From: Chitinophaga costaii
GTDB taxonomy: Bacteria > Bacteroidota > Bacteroidia > Chitinophagales > Chitinophagaceae
Reading direction: 5' to 3'
Length of the DNA: 64,000 nucleotides
Assembly (NCBI RefSeq): GCF_900094705.1
Contig: NZ_FMAR01000006.1
Span: 172,715-236,714, forward strand
Shown piece after piece: positions 26,341-35,037 of this stretch. The notes below the pieces were generated by a model. It had not been told where the DNA came from. It saw nothing but the letters and a program-made list of their open reading frames with translations, and made no database searches. Within the stretch, counting starts at the first letter, position 1; each line of letters begins with the position of its first letter. The translations under genes and the position numbers were made by a program.

Positions 26341-27492
26341 ATGTCGGATTGGATAAAATTAAAAGCAGACCGGATTTTCGATGGGCGGCACCTGCATCAC
26401 GGCAAAGTGTTAGTACTGGAAGCAGATGGCACCGTGGAAGCCTTGCTGGATGCGGACGATGCAGGCATGGACATAACCGGGGTCATCGGCATGCTGACCC
26501 CTGGCTTTGTAAATACCCACTGCCACCTGGAGCTTTCCCATATGCAGGGTGTAATACCCGAGGGCACGGGCCTGCCCCTGTTCCTGCAAACGGTGATGGA
26601 ACAACGCAGCGCCGGCAACGCCGACCCGTTGAAAGCGATGACCCTGGCTGCCGCCCGCATGATAGCCGAAGGTGTGGTAGCGATAGGCGATATTAGCAAT
26701 AGTACCGCCACCCTGGCCCTAAAGCAGCACAGTCCCCTGTATTTTCACACCTTCGTGGAAACCATGGGCTTCGTCCCGGCATCGGCCCGGCAGCGGCTGG
26801 AGCAATCCTTACAAGTACTGGATCAGTTCAGGTCCATAGACGGTGCCCACCACCGCAGCAGCATAGCACCCCACGCCCCTTATTCGGTAAGCCGGCCCCT
26901 GTTTGACTTGATGGCCGCCCTGCCAGATAATACCCTGCAAACAATTCACAACCAGGAAACCCTGGCAGAAAGCAGTCTTTACCTGAACAAAACCGGGGCT
27001 TTCATTGATTTTTACGAGCATTTTGGTATGGACATTTCTGGTTTTGCTCCTACCGGCAAAAACAGTCTTCAAAGCTACCTCCCCTGGTTTGCCGACCAGG
27101 CACAGGTACTGCTGGTTCACAATACCTTTACTACGGAAATGGATATACGCTTTGCCCAGCAACTATCGCAAACCTTGTACTGGTGCATATGCGCCAATGC
27201 CAATCTATATATTGAAAACAAGGTACCAGACATTCCCCTGCTGCTGCGCACTGGCTGCGACATTACTATAGGAACAGACAGCCTGGCGTCTAACCATCAG
27301 TTATCTGTATGGAGCGAAATAGCCGCCATCCGCGAGGCTTACCCCGCTATTCCACTGGAGACTATTTTACAATGGGCAACCCTTAATGGCGCCAAAGCAT
27401 TGCAAATAGCCGACCGGTTCGGCAGTTTTGATAAAGGCAAGAAGCCGGGTGTGGTGCTGATTTCCGAAGATATTCCCCGTAAATTATATTAA
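26341..27492 (+). CDS. Amidohydrolase family deaminase-like enzyme
   Basis: A 383-residue member of the amidohydrolase superfamily (ATZ/TRZ or cytosine-deaminase-like branch). Metal ligands: the N-terminal HCH in '[11 protein letters not shown]', a histidine in HAPYSVS, another in LVHNTFT, and the aspartate in TDSLASN. Such enzymes hydrolyse C-N or C-Cl bonds on ring substrates; aminodeoxyfutalosine deaminase of the futalosine menaquinone route is one possible identity, but no mqn genes are nearby. It is followed after 13 bases by the MscS gene, so both probably share a transcript. Confidence 0.85.
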   Translation: MSDWIKLKADRIFDGRHLHHGKVLVLEADGTVEALLDADDAGMDITGVIGMLTPGFVNTHCHLELSHMQGVIPEGTGLPLFLQTVMEQRSAGNADPLKAMTLAAARMIAEGVVAIGDISNSTATLALKQHSPLYFHTFVETMGFVPASARQRLEQSLQVLDQFRSIDGAHHRSSIAPHAPYSVSRPLFDLMAALPDNTLQTIHNQETLAESSLYLNKTGAFIDFYEHFGMDISGFAPTGKNSLQSYLPWFADQAQVLLVHNTFTTEMDIRFAQQLSQTLYWCICANANLYIENKVPDIPLLLRTGCDITIGTDSLASNHQLSVWSEIAAIREAYPAIPLETILQWATLNGAKALQIADRFGSFDKGKKPGVVLISEDIPRKLY

Positions 27493-27505
27493 TCCTCCAG
27501 CGCTT

Positions 27506-28630
27506 ATGCACGAATTTTTTTCGCGACAGTTTTTGGGCAACAGCATCCGTGACTATACAGTAATGCTGGCCATCCTCCTGTTTATACTGGCCATACGCCG
27601 GCTGCTTTCTAAATGGCTGGCAGCATTATTTTTTAACTTCATCCGCAAATGGGCCACCCTGCTGCACAGGAAAGACTTGGTAGACCTTTTGCTGCGGCCA
27701 TTGGAATATTTCCTGGTGCTATCGGTATTCTTGCTTACTGTCAATCATTTTCACTTCCCGCAGGAATTTAATTTTGTGCTGTACCGGGGCGAATCGGAGG
27801 AAGGAGTAGAGCATGTATTTACCCTACAGCAATTCCTCTCCCTGCTTTTCAGCATTGCTTTTTCCATATCGGTGACCTGGATATTGCTGCGTCTTGTAGA
27901 CTTCATTTCGCTGGTGCTTCAGCAAAAGCACCAGGCTAGCCGCGACAAAACAGATGAGCAATTTGTCATCTTCTTTAAAGATTTTTTTAAAGCCATTCTA
28001 CTGGTACTGGGCTGCATTTGGATGATACGCCTATTGTTTGGCGCATCGCTGGTAGAGAAGCTGGTGGCGGGTTTGGGCATAGGCGCTGCCGCACTGGCAC
28101 TGGCCGCCAAGGAAAGCATTGAAAACCTGATCGGCTCCTTTATCATCTTTTTTGACAAACCTTTCCAGGTGGGCGACGCGGTAAAAGTAAACGGCTATCA
28201 GGGAGAGGTAGAAAAAATTGGGCTGCGCAGCACCCGCATCCGTACCGTAGAAAAAACGTATGTAACTGTACCTAATAAACAGATGGTAGATAGTATTGTA
28301 GATAACCTTTCCCTGCGCACGCAACGCCGCGTAGAACTGCGGCTAGAGCTGGACAGCGAAACGCCGGCAGATAAAATACTGGCAGTGTTGAAACGCATGC
28401 GCGGTTCACTGGTTACAGACGAGCGGGTAAATGAAGGATTCCAGGTGAACCTGCAGGAATTTACTAAAGATACTTATGTGATACAGGTCATTTACCTTAC
28501 CATGATACTTGATACCGCGCCCTTTCTGGCTTTGAGGGAGGAGGTAAATATGTATATCATCCGTGCGCTGGAAAAGGAAGGCGTAAAATTACCGGCTACT
28601 AAGACGGTGGTCATTGACCATAGCGCATAA
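27506..28630 (+). CDS. MscS-family mechanosensitive ion channel
   Basis: A 374-residue inner-membrane channel with about four N-terminal helices and the MscS pore helix: 'VAGLGIGAAALALAAKESIENLIGS' at about residues 189-213 (Gly/Ala-packed, then the conserved kink). The beta domain follows (FQVGDAVKVNGYQGEVEKIGLRSTRIRT) and then the alpha-beta domain. It should open under osmotic down-shock. It follows the amidohydrolase by 13 bases and ends at a bidirectional terminator. Confidence 0.93.
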   Translation: MHEFFSRQFLGNSIRDYTVMLAILLFILAIRRLLSKWLAALFFNFIRKWATLLHRKDLVDLLLRPLEYFLVLSVFLLTVNHFHFPQEFNFVLYRGESEEGVEHVFTLQQFLSLLFSIAFSISVTWILLRLVDFISLVLQQKHQASRDKTDEQFVIFFKDFFKAILLVLGCIWMIRLLFGASLVEKLVAGLGIGAAALALAAKESIENLIGSFIIFFDKPFQVGDAVKVNGYQGEVEKIGLRSTRIRTVEKTYVTVPNKQMVDSIVDNLSLRTQRRVELRLELDSETPADKILAVLKRMRGSLVTDERVNEGFQVNLQEFTKDTYVIQVIYLTMILDTAPFLALREEVNMYIIRALEKEGVKLPATKTVVIDHSA

Positions 28631-28660
28631 AAAAAGGGTGCATCGCTGCACCCTTTTTTT
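28630..28660. terminator. Bidirectional terminator between MscS and the thioredoxin-like gene
   Basis: AAAAAAGGGTGCA and TGCACCCTTTTTTT pair around a four-base loop; A and T runs on both sides allow termination from either strand. Confidence 0.9.
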
Positions 28661-28671
28661 ATCAAATTATT

Positions 28672-29232
28672 TTACTGCTCTGGGGCAGGGTCTGGCTTGT
28701 CGTTCTTGGTGGCTTTCAGCAAAATTTGGGAAAGCTCCGTTTCAATATTGCTGCCTTCCGGATTCCCGTTGATGCGGCCTACTTCCTTGCCCTCGCGGGT
28801 GATGATGAAGGTGGGTATTCTTTTAAATTTGAAAGGCACATTCACACCGGCATCGTTTTTCTGGTCTACCCCATAAATATCGATAGTTTCGGTGGAGTAA
28901 CTGGCCAGGATCAGGATCTTCACCAATTTGGGCAAGGCATCCTGGGAAGCGGGATCCCAGGTACCACCAATGGCTACTACATTAAACTTGGTGCGCTTGG
29001 ATTTAATAAAATCCACTGCAGCGCTGCTGCCTGGCTGGTATTTATTAACGCCGGTATAGAACCAACGAAAAGCGGAATCGTTCATTAACGTTTGTAAGGG
29101 CACTTTCCCTTTCAACACTTTTACGCCGTCTGCGGTGCGGCTTTCCGTGAAACTGCCCTGGCTCTGCGCGAAAGAAACGGTGGAAAACAGTAAACCCGTG
29201 GCTAGTAATAATTGGCTTAATCGCATAAACAT
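28672..29232 (-). CDS. Thioredoxin-fold periplasmic protein without any cysteine
   Basis: A 186-residue exported protein (signal peptide ending VSFAQ). Residues about 78-180 follow the thioredoxin-like pattern: 'FNVVAIGGTWDPASQD' at the usual WCxxC site, then a cis-Pro element IPTFIITREGKEVGRI. Homologues typically have WCGDTQ or similar at this place; here the site reads WDPASQ and the whole protein has no cysteine. It therefore cannot do thiol chemistry and may bind or scaffold instead. ATG at 29232 or 29226 are both possible. The gene is monocistronic between two convergent or unrelated genes. Confidence 0.82.
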   Translation of the reverse strand: MFMRLSQLLLATGLLFSTVSFAQSQGSFTESRTADGVKVLKGKVPLQTLMNDSAFRWFYTGVNKYQPGSSAAVDFIKSKRTKFNVVAIGGTWDPASQDALPKLVKILILASYSTETIDIYGVDQKNDAGVNVPFKFKRIPTFIITREGKEVGRINGNPEGSNIETELSQILLKATKNDKPDPAPEQ

Positions 29233-29275
29233 GAATTAGAATTGTTAGATAGTCCTATAAAAAGGGCAAAGGTAA

Positions 29276-29788
29276 TTAAAGCTGATCTTTCAGCTCTGTC
29301 AGAAATCCCCTCACCTTTAGCAAAGCTTGTACCATTTCGAAATTACGGGCGGCCAGTTTCTTATCTTCCTTCAGTTTTTGCTTTGCTCCTTCAATGGTGT
29401 ATTTGCGTTCCCGGAGCAGGTGATAGATGAGTTTCAAGTGATGAATGTCTTCCTGGCGGAACAGCCGATCGCCCTTCCTGTTTTTTTTAGGCTGGAGTAT
29501 ATCGAATTCATTTTCCCAGTAACGTACCAGGGATGCATTGACTTTAAACATGGCTGCCACCTCGCTGATGGGATAATATTGCTTGTCGAGCGTTACTTTA
29601 TCCAGGTCGCGGATCACATGTGGATCGTCGGCCAATTCCTTCAGCGATTTACGTCCGCGTTTTTTGGGCGAGGCCGTGCCCGGCGTGGTAGCCAGGGCGT
29701 CTTTCGCTTTCACACCGGCCACCGGATCGGGTTGAGGTAGTGGCGCGTCTGCTGCAAAAAGATCCAACTGGTGCATGGTACATTGCAT
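29276..29788 (-). CDS. MerR-family transcriptional regulator
   Basis: A 170-residue DNA-binding protein. The MerR winged-helix domain spans about residues 72-142: 'YYPISEVAAMFKVNASLVRYWENEF' (helix-turn-helix and wing), then RKGDRLFRQEDIHHLKLIYHLL. The N-terminal 70 residues are low-complexity and basic (KKRGRKSLKEL). No cysteine-based metal site is visible, so the effector is unknown. ATG at 29788 or 29776 are both plausible starts. It lies downstream of the M23 peptidase gene (gap about 50 bases) and may share its transcript. Confidence 0.9.
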   Translation of the reverse strand: MQCTMHQLDLFAADAPLPQPDPVAGVKAKDALATTPGTASPKKRGRKSLKELADDPHVIRDLDKVTLDKQYYPISEVAAMFKVNASLVRYWENEFDILQPKKNRKGDRLFRQEDIHHLKLIYHLLRERKYTIEGAKQKLKEDKKLAARNFEMVQALLKVRGFLTELKDQL

Positions 29789-29839
29789 TTATGTGTGAGT
29801 TCCAATAACAAATGTACAGATAAACCCGGCGTTAACGAC

Positions 29840-30787
29840 TTAGTCGAACGACTGGTTGCCGGAACGGGCTATTTTCAGCATGGCATCGAACTGGTCGGGG
29901 GTAAGGTCGCTGAAGAAGAAATACACGGGATCTACCTTATCCCCGTTTTTGATCACTTCATAGTGGCAGTGTGGCCCGGTACTTTTGCCGGTGCTGCCTA
30001 CCCAACCTATTACTTCACCCCGGTGTACCACTTCGCCGTCGTGTACTTTAATCTTAAACATATGCCCATACATGGTCTTATATCCGTAGCCATGGTTAAT
30101 GAGTACATGATTTCCATAACCTACGGCGGCCTGGCTGGCGTCTTCCACTGTACCGTCGCCGGTGGCATAGATAGGCGTACCAGAAGGGGCTGCAAAATCC
30201 AACCCACTATGGTATTTCACTGTTTTATAAATAGGATCAATGCGATAGCCAAATCCAGAGGCAATGCGTTTAAGGTCTTTATTGGACACCGGCTGTATAG
30301 CGGGAATGGAAGCCAGCATTTTTTGTTTATTCTTAATCAGGTCGTCGATTTCCTTGTAGGATTTTTCCTGGGTATTAATACGGTGTATCAGTTCTTTGAG
30401 TAATACTCCGGTGGAGCTTACAATTTCACTATTGGAAAAAGGCTGAAGCTGCTCCCCGGCCCTGGTACTATCGGGAATGGGGGCAGCTTCAAAGATAACA
30501 CGGTATATTTCGTTGTCGCGGCGCTGTAGTTCGGTGAGCTGGCCCCGTACGTCTTTCATATTGCCCTGCAAGGCCTCATACTGCTCTTTCATATTTTCCA
30601 GGTCGTGGCGCAGGGTCTTTTCCTTAGGTGAGTCCAGGAAACGGTAGGCTACGGTAAGAAACAAAATGCCGGTGACGATGGCCGCCGACAGGAAGCCCAG
30701 TATGCGAAGCGCCTTCACCCTTACAGATGTTACGAGCTTTTCATATTTGAGCGTCTGTGTATTATAAAAGTACTTGACCTTCTTCAT
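29840..30787 (-). CDS. M23-family peptidoglycan endopeptidase with coiled coil
   Basis: A 315-residue membrane-anchored peptidase. After a short N-terminus comes a transmembrane helix (about residues 28-50), a coiled coil of about 50 residues (ENMKEQYEALQGNMKDVRGQ), and the C-terminal LytM/M23 domain with the zinc residues 'YHSGLDFAAPSGTPI' (HxxxD) and GPHCHYEV (HxH). Both zinc motifs are intact, so it should be active on peptidoglycan cross-links or an activator of amidases. The frame runs nine codons upstream; ATG at 30787 gives the usual MKKVKYFYN start. It is divergent from alaS. Confidence 0.92.
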   Translation of the reverse strand: MKKVKYFYNTQTLKYEKLVTSVRVKALRILGFLSAAIVTGILFLTVAYRFLDSPKEKTLRHDLENMKEQYEALQGNMKDVRGQLTELQRRDNEIYRVIFEAAPIPDSTRAGEQLQPFSNSEIVSSTGVLLKELIHRINTQEKSYKEIDDLIKNKQKMLASIPAIQPVSNKDLKRIASGFGYRIDPIYKTVKYHSGLDFAAPSGTPIYATGDGTVEDASQAAVGYGNHVLINHGYGYKTMYGHMFKIKVHDGEVVHRGEVIGWVGSTGKSTGPHCHYEVIKNGDKVDPVYFFFSDLTPDQFDAMLKIARSGNQSFD

Positions 30788-31181
30788 TAGCAAGGGTTGT
30801 GCGGTAGCCAGCACCAGTTCCTAACGCATGCTGCCCCTGATTATTTTAAGGTGCAGTGTACAAAACCTCCAACTGGCAGGGCAAAAGATAGTGTTTTTGA
30901 ATAATCTGGCAGCTTTCAATATTTTTGCACCTCCCCGGGCAAGCCCGGGCCGGTAGCAAGCGATTATCAGCAAATAAATTACTGAGCATCAGCCGGGTTC
31001 AAAATACAAATTAAAGCGAATTTTCGCTTAGGCGCAAGCCGGCATAAGGTTTTAACGGAAATGTCAATACTATTTAACACTTTGCATGACACCGCACTCC
31101 TTGCTTAATGCGTTCAGGCTGAAGGAACTCAGCAAAAACTTTTAAATTATGCACCGCCGGGTGCGCTCCATAAATACTTGT
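30788..31181. other. Divergent region between the M23 gene and alaS, 394 bases, with a hairpin
   Basis: No reading frame of note. A -7 match (TATTTTTG, 30920-30927) on the plus strand and a TTTG 20 bases before it fit a promoter. If used, it gives alaS a leader of about 245 bases. Just past it, CCCGGGC (30934-30940) and GCCCGGG (30943-30949) form a GC-rich hairpin. I see no known riboswitch. Confidence 0.5.
30920..30927 (+). promoter_or_regulatory. Promoter for alaS (-7 TATTTTTG with -33 TTTG)
   Basis: TATTTTTG fits TAnnTTTG; TTTG at 30896-30899 stands 20 bases upstream, close to the usual 19-base spacing. This is the best two-part match in the window. Confidence 0.6.
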
Positions 31182-33803
31182 ATGACAGCTTCCGAAATAA
31201 GACAGCAATTTCTCGACTTTTTTGCAGCAAAAGGCCACATAATAGTGCCCTCCGCACCCATCGTTTTAAAAAACGATCCTACCCTGAAGTTCACCAATGC
31301 AGGCATGAACCAGTTCAAAGATTATTTCCTGGGCAATAAAAAGCCCGACCACGCCCGCGTGGCAGACACACAGAAATGCCTGCGCGTAAGTGGCAAGCAC
31401 AACGACCTGGAGGAAGTAGGCATCGATACCTACCATCACACCATGTTTGAGATGCTGGGCAACTGGAGCTTCGGCGATTATTTCAAAAAGGAAGCCATTG
31501 AATGGAGCTGGCAATTACTTACGGAAGTATATAAAATTCCTAAAGACCAGTTATATGTAACTGTGTTCGAGGGTGATGCCAAAGAAAACCTGGCCAAAGA
31601 CGAGGAGGCCTATAATTTATGGAAGCAGTTTGTACCCGAATCACGCATTCTGCTGGGCAATAAAAAAGATAACTTCTGGGAAATGGGCGATACCGGCCCC
31701 TGTGGCCCCTGCTCCGAGATCCACGTGGATTGCCGTACTCCGGCAGAAAGAGCCGGCGGAGATGGTGCCAAATTGGTGAATGCCGACCACCCCCAGGTGA
31801 TCGAGATATGGAACAATGTGTTTATGCAGTATAACCGCCTGAAGGATAAAAGCCTGGAACCCCTGCCGGCCAAACATGTAGATACCGGCATGGGCCTGGA
31901 ACGCCTGGTACGCGTACTGCAAGGCAAACAAAGCAATTACGATACCGACCTTTTCATGGGTACTATCCATGAAACGGAAAAACTTACCGGCAAAACTTAC
32001 GAAGGCAGCGATACCCGCAAGGATGTAGCCTTCCGCGTGATTGCAGACCATATTCGCGCCATCTGCTTCACCATTGCCGATGGACAACTTCCTGCCAGTA
32101 ATGAAGCGGGTTATGTGATTCGCCGCATCCTGCGCCGGGCAGTGCGCTATTATTTCTCTTTCCTCGACATTCGCAAACCCCTGCTCCATGAACTAGTACC
32201 CGTACTAGCCGCCCAGTTTGCCCACGTATTCCCAGAATTGCAACAGCAGGTAGATTTCGTGAAGAAAGTGGTGTATGAAGAAGAAAATAATTTCCTGCGT
32301 ACCCTGGGCCAAGGCCTGGAAAGGATAGAAGCCGCCGTGGCAGAACTGGGCGCTGCCACCGTGATCAATGGTAAGATAGCCTTTGAACTATCGGACACCT
32401 ACGGATTTCCCCTAGACCTCACCGAACTGATAGCCCAGGAAAAAGGTCTCTCGGTAGATAAGGCCAGCTTCGACATTGCCCTGAAAGAACAAAAAGATCG
32501 CTCCCGCGCCGCCACCGCCCTGGATACGGACGACTGGACAGTGCTGGATGAAAATGCCGCCGTGAAATTTGTGGGCTACACCCAACTGATCGCCAATACC
32601 CACCTTACCAAATACCGCAAGATCAAATCCAAGGGCAAAGAACAATACCAATTGGTGCTGGCTACCACCCCCTTCTACGCCGAAAGCGGCGGCCAGGTGG
32701 GCGATACCGGGGTGATAGAAGTTGGGGACGAAGTGATTGCCATTACCGATACCAAAAAAGAAAACAACCTGATCGTACACTTCGCCGATGTACTGCCAGC
32801 CCAACCCGCTGCACCGGTAGTGGCAAGGGTAGATGTAGTGAACCGTAAAAGCACGGCCCGCAACCACTCTGCCACCCACCTGCTGCACGCCGCACTGCGC
32901 CAGGTGCTGGGTGCTCACGTAGCCCAAAAAGGTTCGCTGGTGAATGGGGATTACCTCCGTTTCGACTTCAGCCACTTTGCCAAGGTAACCGATGAAGAAC
33001 TGTCCCAGGTGGAAAATATTGTAAACGATAAAATCCGCGAAAATATACCGGTGGTTATCGAGGAACTGCCTAAGGAAGAAGCTCTAAAAATGGGTGCCAT
33101 GGCCCTTTTTGGTGAGAAATACGGAGACGTGGTGCGCGTGGTGGTGATGGATCCCAACTATTCCGTGGAGCTGTGCGGTGGTACCCACGTGGCCTACACC
33201 GGCGAGCTGGGTCAGTTTAAATTTACCAGCGAAAGCGCTGTGGCTGCCGGCGTGCGCCGCATTGAAGCCCTTACTGGCACCCAGGCAGAAACCTGGGTAA
33301 ATGAGCAACTCACCGCCCTGAAAGCCGTGAAAGTACAGCTCAAAAATCCGAAAGACCTGATGAAAGCCGTGGAACAACTGGTTGCTGAAAAAGCTGCTTT
33401 GGAAAAACAAATCGAGGTGTTTGAACAAGAGAAGGTGAAACAAATTTCCGCCCAACTGCTTGGCCAGGTGTCCAATATTCAGGGCGTGCAATTTATCGGC
33501 GCGGTGCTGGAGGTAAACAATGCAGAGGCCCTGAAAAATATCGCCCTGGCGCTGAAGCCGCAATTCAATAGCAACTACTTGTTTGCGCTGGTGGCTAATG
33601 TAGCCGGCAAAGCACATGTTACCCTCCTGATTGCCGACAACCTGGTGGCAGATAGAAAATGGAATGCCACCCAGATCATCAAGGAACACCTGGCCCCCCT
33701 CATCCAGGGCGGTGGAGGCGGCAAGCCTAACCTGGCTTCCGCCGGCGGGCAAGATGTAAGCAAGCTGGATGCCGTAATAGCCAAGGTAAAAGAGTTATTA
33801 TAA
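31182..33803 (+). CDS. alaS: Alanyl-tRNA synthetase
   Basis: An 873-residue class II synthetase that charges tRNA-Ala. Seen in order: class II motifs (FTNAGMNQFKDYFLG; motif 2 around HHTMFEMLGNWSFGDYF), 'NTDLF'-type insert, the editing domain with 'NHSATHLLHAALRQVLG' (HxxxH) and SVELCGGTHV (Cys-x3-His zinc site), and the C-terminal DHHA1 domain with GGGGGKPNLASAGG. ATG at 31182 gives the canonical MTASEIRQQFL; eleven more codons are open upstream. A strong terminator follows. Confidence 0.97.
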   Translation: MTASEIRQQFLDFFAAKGHIIVPSAPIVLKNDPTLKFTNAGMNQFKDYFLGNKKPDHARVADTQKCLRVSGKHNDLEEVGIDTYHHTMFEMLGNWSFGDYFKKEAIEWSWQLLTEVYKIPKDQLYVTVFEGDAKENLAKDEEAYNLWKQFVPESRILLGNKKDNFWEMGDTGPCGPCSEIHVDCRTPAERAGGDGAKLVNADHPQVIEIWNNVFMQYNRLKDKSLEPLPAKHVDTGMGLERLVRVLQGKQSNYDTDLFMGTIHETEKLTGKTYEGSDTRKDVAFRVIADHIRAICFTIADGQLPASNEAGYVIRRILRRAVRYYFSFLDIRKPLLHELVPVLAAQFAHVFPELQQQVDFVKKVVYEEENNFLRTLGQGLERIEAAVAELGAATVINGKIAFELSDTYGFPLDLTELIAQEKGLSVDKASFDIALKEQKDRSRAATALDTDDWTVLDENAAVKFVGYTQLIANTHLTKYRKIKSKGKEQYQLVLATTPFYAESGGQVGDTGVIEVGDEVIAITDTKKENNLIVHFADVLPAQPAAPVVARVDVVNRKSTARNHSATHLLHAALRQVLGAHVAQKGSLVNGDYLRFDFSHFAKVTDEELSQVENIVNDKIRENIPVVIEELPKEEALKMGAMALFGEKYGDVVRVVVMDPNYSVELCGGTHVAYTGELGQFKFTSESAVAAGVRRIEALTGTQAETWVNEQLTALKAVKVQLKNPKDLMKAVEQLVAEKAALEKQIEVFEQEKVKQISAQLLGQVSNIQGVQFIGAVLEVNNAEALKNIALALKPQFNSNYLFALVANVAGKAHVTLLIADNLVADRKWNATQIIKEHLAPLIQGGGGGKPNLASAGGQDVSKLDAVIAKVKELL

Positions 33804-33826
33804 ACCGCAATATTTCTCCCATCTTC

Positions 33827-33858
33827 AAGGGCTGCACTGTCTGGCGCAGCCCTTTTTT
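33827..33858 (+). terminator. Terminator of alaS
   Basis: AAGGGCTGC and GCAGCCCTT pair across about ten bases and run into six T, 24 bases after the stop codon. Confidence 0.9.
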
Positions 33859-33914
33859 GACATCCCGGATTTTCTGCAGCTAACTTTTAACTTTTCCTTG
33901 CCATCTCCCCCCTT

Positions 33915-33922
33915 TAATTTTG
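33915..33922 (+). promoter_or_regulatory. -7 element for the PDZ protein gene
   Basis: TAATTTTG fits TAnnTTTG and lies 34 bases before ATG 33956, after the alaS terminator. Confidence 0.5.
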
Positions 33923-33955
33923 TAAATATCTCCAAACTAAAAAATATAATTTGTT

Positions 33956-34942
33956 ATGAGCAAAATGTGGCAAACCCTCTCCCTGGCTGGTTTCGGCTGC
34001 ATGGTACTGGCTTCCGCATCACCAGTGTACGCCCAAACCCCTACAGACAAAGACAAAAAACTGGGTGAATACGATGAGATCATCATCAAACGTAAAGACG
34101 GGCAGGATGGGAAAATAAATATAGCAGTGCAGGATGGCAAGGTGTACGTAGATAATCAACCCCTGGAAACTTACAACAGCAACAATTTCTCCGTTCGCCA
34201 GCGCAGTGTACGCCCGGTGGACGGCAACCAGGCCACGTTGAGCATGCTACCGCCCCGGGGCGGCATACAGTTTTTCCGTGCGCCGCAATCCCTCACCAAT
34301 CAGGCTTTGCTGGGTGTAATCACCGAAAAGGCAAAGGCCAAAGGTGTAACCGTACGCGAGGTGGGCAAAGATACCCCTGCAGAAAAAGCCGGTCTTAAAA
34401 CGGGTGATGTGATTACTGCCATAGACGGTCACCAGATAGACGAGCCGCAGACCCTGTTCGAAACCATTGGCAGTTATCATCCCGGAGATGAAGTAAGCAT
34501 AACCTACCTGCGCAACAATATGGAAAAAAAGGTGAGCGCTATCCTGGGCAAGCACCAGGCAGAGTTGGGCAACCTCTTTAACCTGGAGCCAAGCAATGAT
34601 AATGATCCTTTCGGCAATTTTAATCTGCCACCCCAATTTAATGATGCCGATGGCTTCCGCAACCGCCCCCGCCTGGGCCTATCGGTGCTGGACACCGAAG
34701 ATGGAAAAGGAGCCAAGGTATTGGAGGTAATGGATGGTTCTGCCGCCGCTACCGCAGGTTTTAATACGGACGATATCATTACAAAAGTGGGCGATATCAA
34801 TATTAACTCCGCAAAAGATTTTGCCGATGCTTATACGCAGCAAAAGGCTAAAGGCGCTATAACGGTAACGGTTATACGTAATGGCTCAACCAAAGCGCTG
34901 ACCATTCAGGTGCCTAAACAATTGAACAGAGTGGACTTATAA
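33956..34942 (+). CDS. Exported protein with two PDZ domains and no protease domain
   Basis: A 328-residue protein with a signal peptide (ending VYAQT). PDZ 1 lies at about residues 120-200 ('LLGVITEKAKAKGVTVREV', DTPAEKAGLKTGDVITAIDG) and PDZ 2 at about 240-320 (LGLSVLDTEDGKGAKVLEVMDGSAAATAGFNTDDIITKVGD). No trypsin-like or other catalytic triad is visible, unlike DegP/HtrA. It may act as a periplasmic adaptor that binds exposed C-termini. It has its own promoter and terminator. Confidence 0.88.
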   Translation: MSKMWQTLSLAGFGCMVLASASPVYAQTPTDKDKKLGEYDEIIIKRKDGQDGKINIAVQDGKVYVDNQPLETYNSNNFSVRQRSVRPVDGNQATLSMLPPRGGIQFFRAPQSLTNQALLGVITEKAKAKGVTVREVGKDTPAEKAGLKTGDVITAIDGHQIDEPQTLFETIGSYHPGDEVSITYLRNNMEKKVSAILGKHQAELGNLFNLEPSNDNDPFGNFNLPPQFNDADGFRNRPRLGLSVLDTEDGKGAKVLEVMDGSAAATAGFNTDDIITKVGDININSAKDFADAYTQQKAKGAITVTVIRNGSTKALTIQVPKQLNRVDL

Positions 34943-34974
34943 CAGATAATAGATTTAAGTGTTAGTATACAGTT

Positions 34975-35001
34975 GCCCCGGCCTCGTACCGGGGCTTTTT
35001 T
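34975..35001 (+). terminator. Terminator of the PDZ protein gene
   Basis: GCCCCGG and CCGGGGC form a seven-base GC stem with a six-base loop, followed by six T. Confidence 0.9.
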
Positions 35002-35037
35002 GTGAGGGCTTGCCACTGTGAGGCCGTTAGTTTTTAA

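Noticed and set aside
33084..33752. 222-codon open frame on the minus strand inside alaS
   Set aside because: Lies over the alaS zinc and C-terminal domains, His/Gln/Leu-rich, no own promoter or family similarity.
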